From Streptomyces sp. ST2-7A (GTDB lineage: Bacteria > Actinomycetota > Actinomycetes > Streptomycetales > Streptomycetaceae), in contig NZ_JAJUWS010000055.1 of the NCBI RefSeq assembly GCF_021390475.1, positions 1-41,758 of the forward strand: DNA of 41,758 nt, in the 5' to 3' direction. A program made the translations under genes and the position numbers. Positions 41,484 through 41,758 of the stretch are shown piece after piece. The stretch's first letter is position 1, and every line of letters starts with the position of its first letter. A model generated the notes under the pieces. It did not search any database. It saw nothing but the letters and a program-made list of their open reading frames with translations, and was not told where the DNA came from.

Positions 41484-41758
41484 TCAGCGGACGACGGCCT
41501 GGACCTCGGTCACCCGCACCGGGGTCTCCTGCCACTCACTCTCCAACGCCTCCGGCAGACCGGGCAGGGTGAGCGGGGCACCGTTGTTCTCGAAACGGAC
41601 GGCGTACACCAACCGCGCCCGCGCCGGATGGGCGGCGAGCCCGTCCCCGTTCCTCGCCGTACCGTTCACCGACGCCCGATCGTAGACATGCGAACAGACA
41701 TCGGACTCACGAACGACGAAGGGACAATCCATCACACCACTGCCATCACCCGGATCCA
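41484..41758 (-). CDS. Second copy of the secreted-protein gene (3' end only; runs off window)
   Basis: The frame ends at TGA 41486-41484 and is open to the window edge. It encodes MDCPFVVRESDVCSHVYDR ... VRVTEVQAVVR, nearly identical to the C-terminal 91 residues of the 39793-40710 product; one visible replacement is YDVRF to YAVRF. The duplication is recent or maintained by gene conversion. The N-terminal part and any matching lipoprotein gene lie outside the window. Confidence 0.88.
   Translation of the reverse strand, partial: DPGDGSGVMDCPFVVRESDVCSHVYDRASVNGTARNGDGLAAHPARARLVYAVRFENNGAPLTLPGLPEALESEWQETPVRVTEVQAVVR

Overview
The window looks like a chromosomal segment of a high-GC actinomycete, almost certainly a Streptomyces or close relative. 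Third codon positions are nearly all G or C. Gene families and order (orphan nuoD, paired PH-domain membrane proteins, folE/folP/folB/folK, ftsH, hpt, tilS, zinc metalloprotease, dacB, ppa) match a conserved Streptomyces core block as I remember it. The window also carries a TipA-type regulator with a tipA-like promoter and a CebR-like operator. Identifications come from recognising protein motifs by eye; no search was run.

Layout. (1) 1-8865: a DesK/NarL-class sensor kinase cut by the left edge, a MidA/NDUFAF7-like methyltransferase converging on an orphan NuoD paralogue, two translationally coupled YdbS/YdbT-like PH-domain membrane proteins, and a solitary bioB. (2) 9266-15925, all minus strand: an accessory island that looks like a type VII secretion (T7SS) effector module. 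It has a WXG100-like partner, an effector-type protein with a T7SS-signal-like N-terminus, and two tandem pairs of [membrane protein + small uncharacterised protein], the second membrane gene being broken. The middle (about 12180-14250) is visibly richer in A/T than the rest. (3) 16272-21272: NTF2-like gene and folP (minus), then divergent folB-folK-DUF3180 and a coiled-coil membrane protein (plus), with a 5 x 9 bp repeat in the divergent gap. (4) 21406-26241: a potassium channel, then an ice-binding-like (DUF3494) secreted protein with a long repetitive, histidine-rich tail, followed by a DUF5819 + HTTM pair that resembles SdpA/SdpB toxin-maturation proteins. (5) 26762-38513: folE, ftsH, hpt, tilS, metalloprotease, dacB (minus), ppa (plus), a ThrE-type exporter (minus) and a DUF368/PopT-type polyprenyl-phosphate transporter (plus). 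(6) 38907-41758: TipA-like regulator, a lipoprotein plus secreted-protein pair, an aldehyde dehydrogenase C-terminal scrap, and the start of a second, about 99% identical copy of the secreted-protein gene running off the right edge.

How it fits together. The fol genes make tetrahydrofolate from GTP; folE is separated from the rest by the DUF3494/DUF5819/HTTM insertion, and folP and folB/K point apart. hpt, tilS, ftsH, ppa and dacB are housekeeping functions (purine salvage, tRNA-Ile lysidine, membrane proteolysis, pyrophosphate removal, peptidoglycan). The two most interesting accessory systems are the T7SS-effector island (9.3-15.9 kb) and the DUF3494-DUF5819-HTTM locus (22.8-26.2 kb). Several genes seem to be leaderless, with a TANNNT-like box 6-8 nt before the start codon. 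No tRNA, rRNA, CRISPR array, transposase or integrase was recognised.
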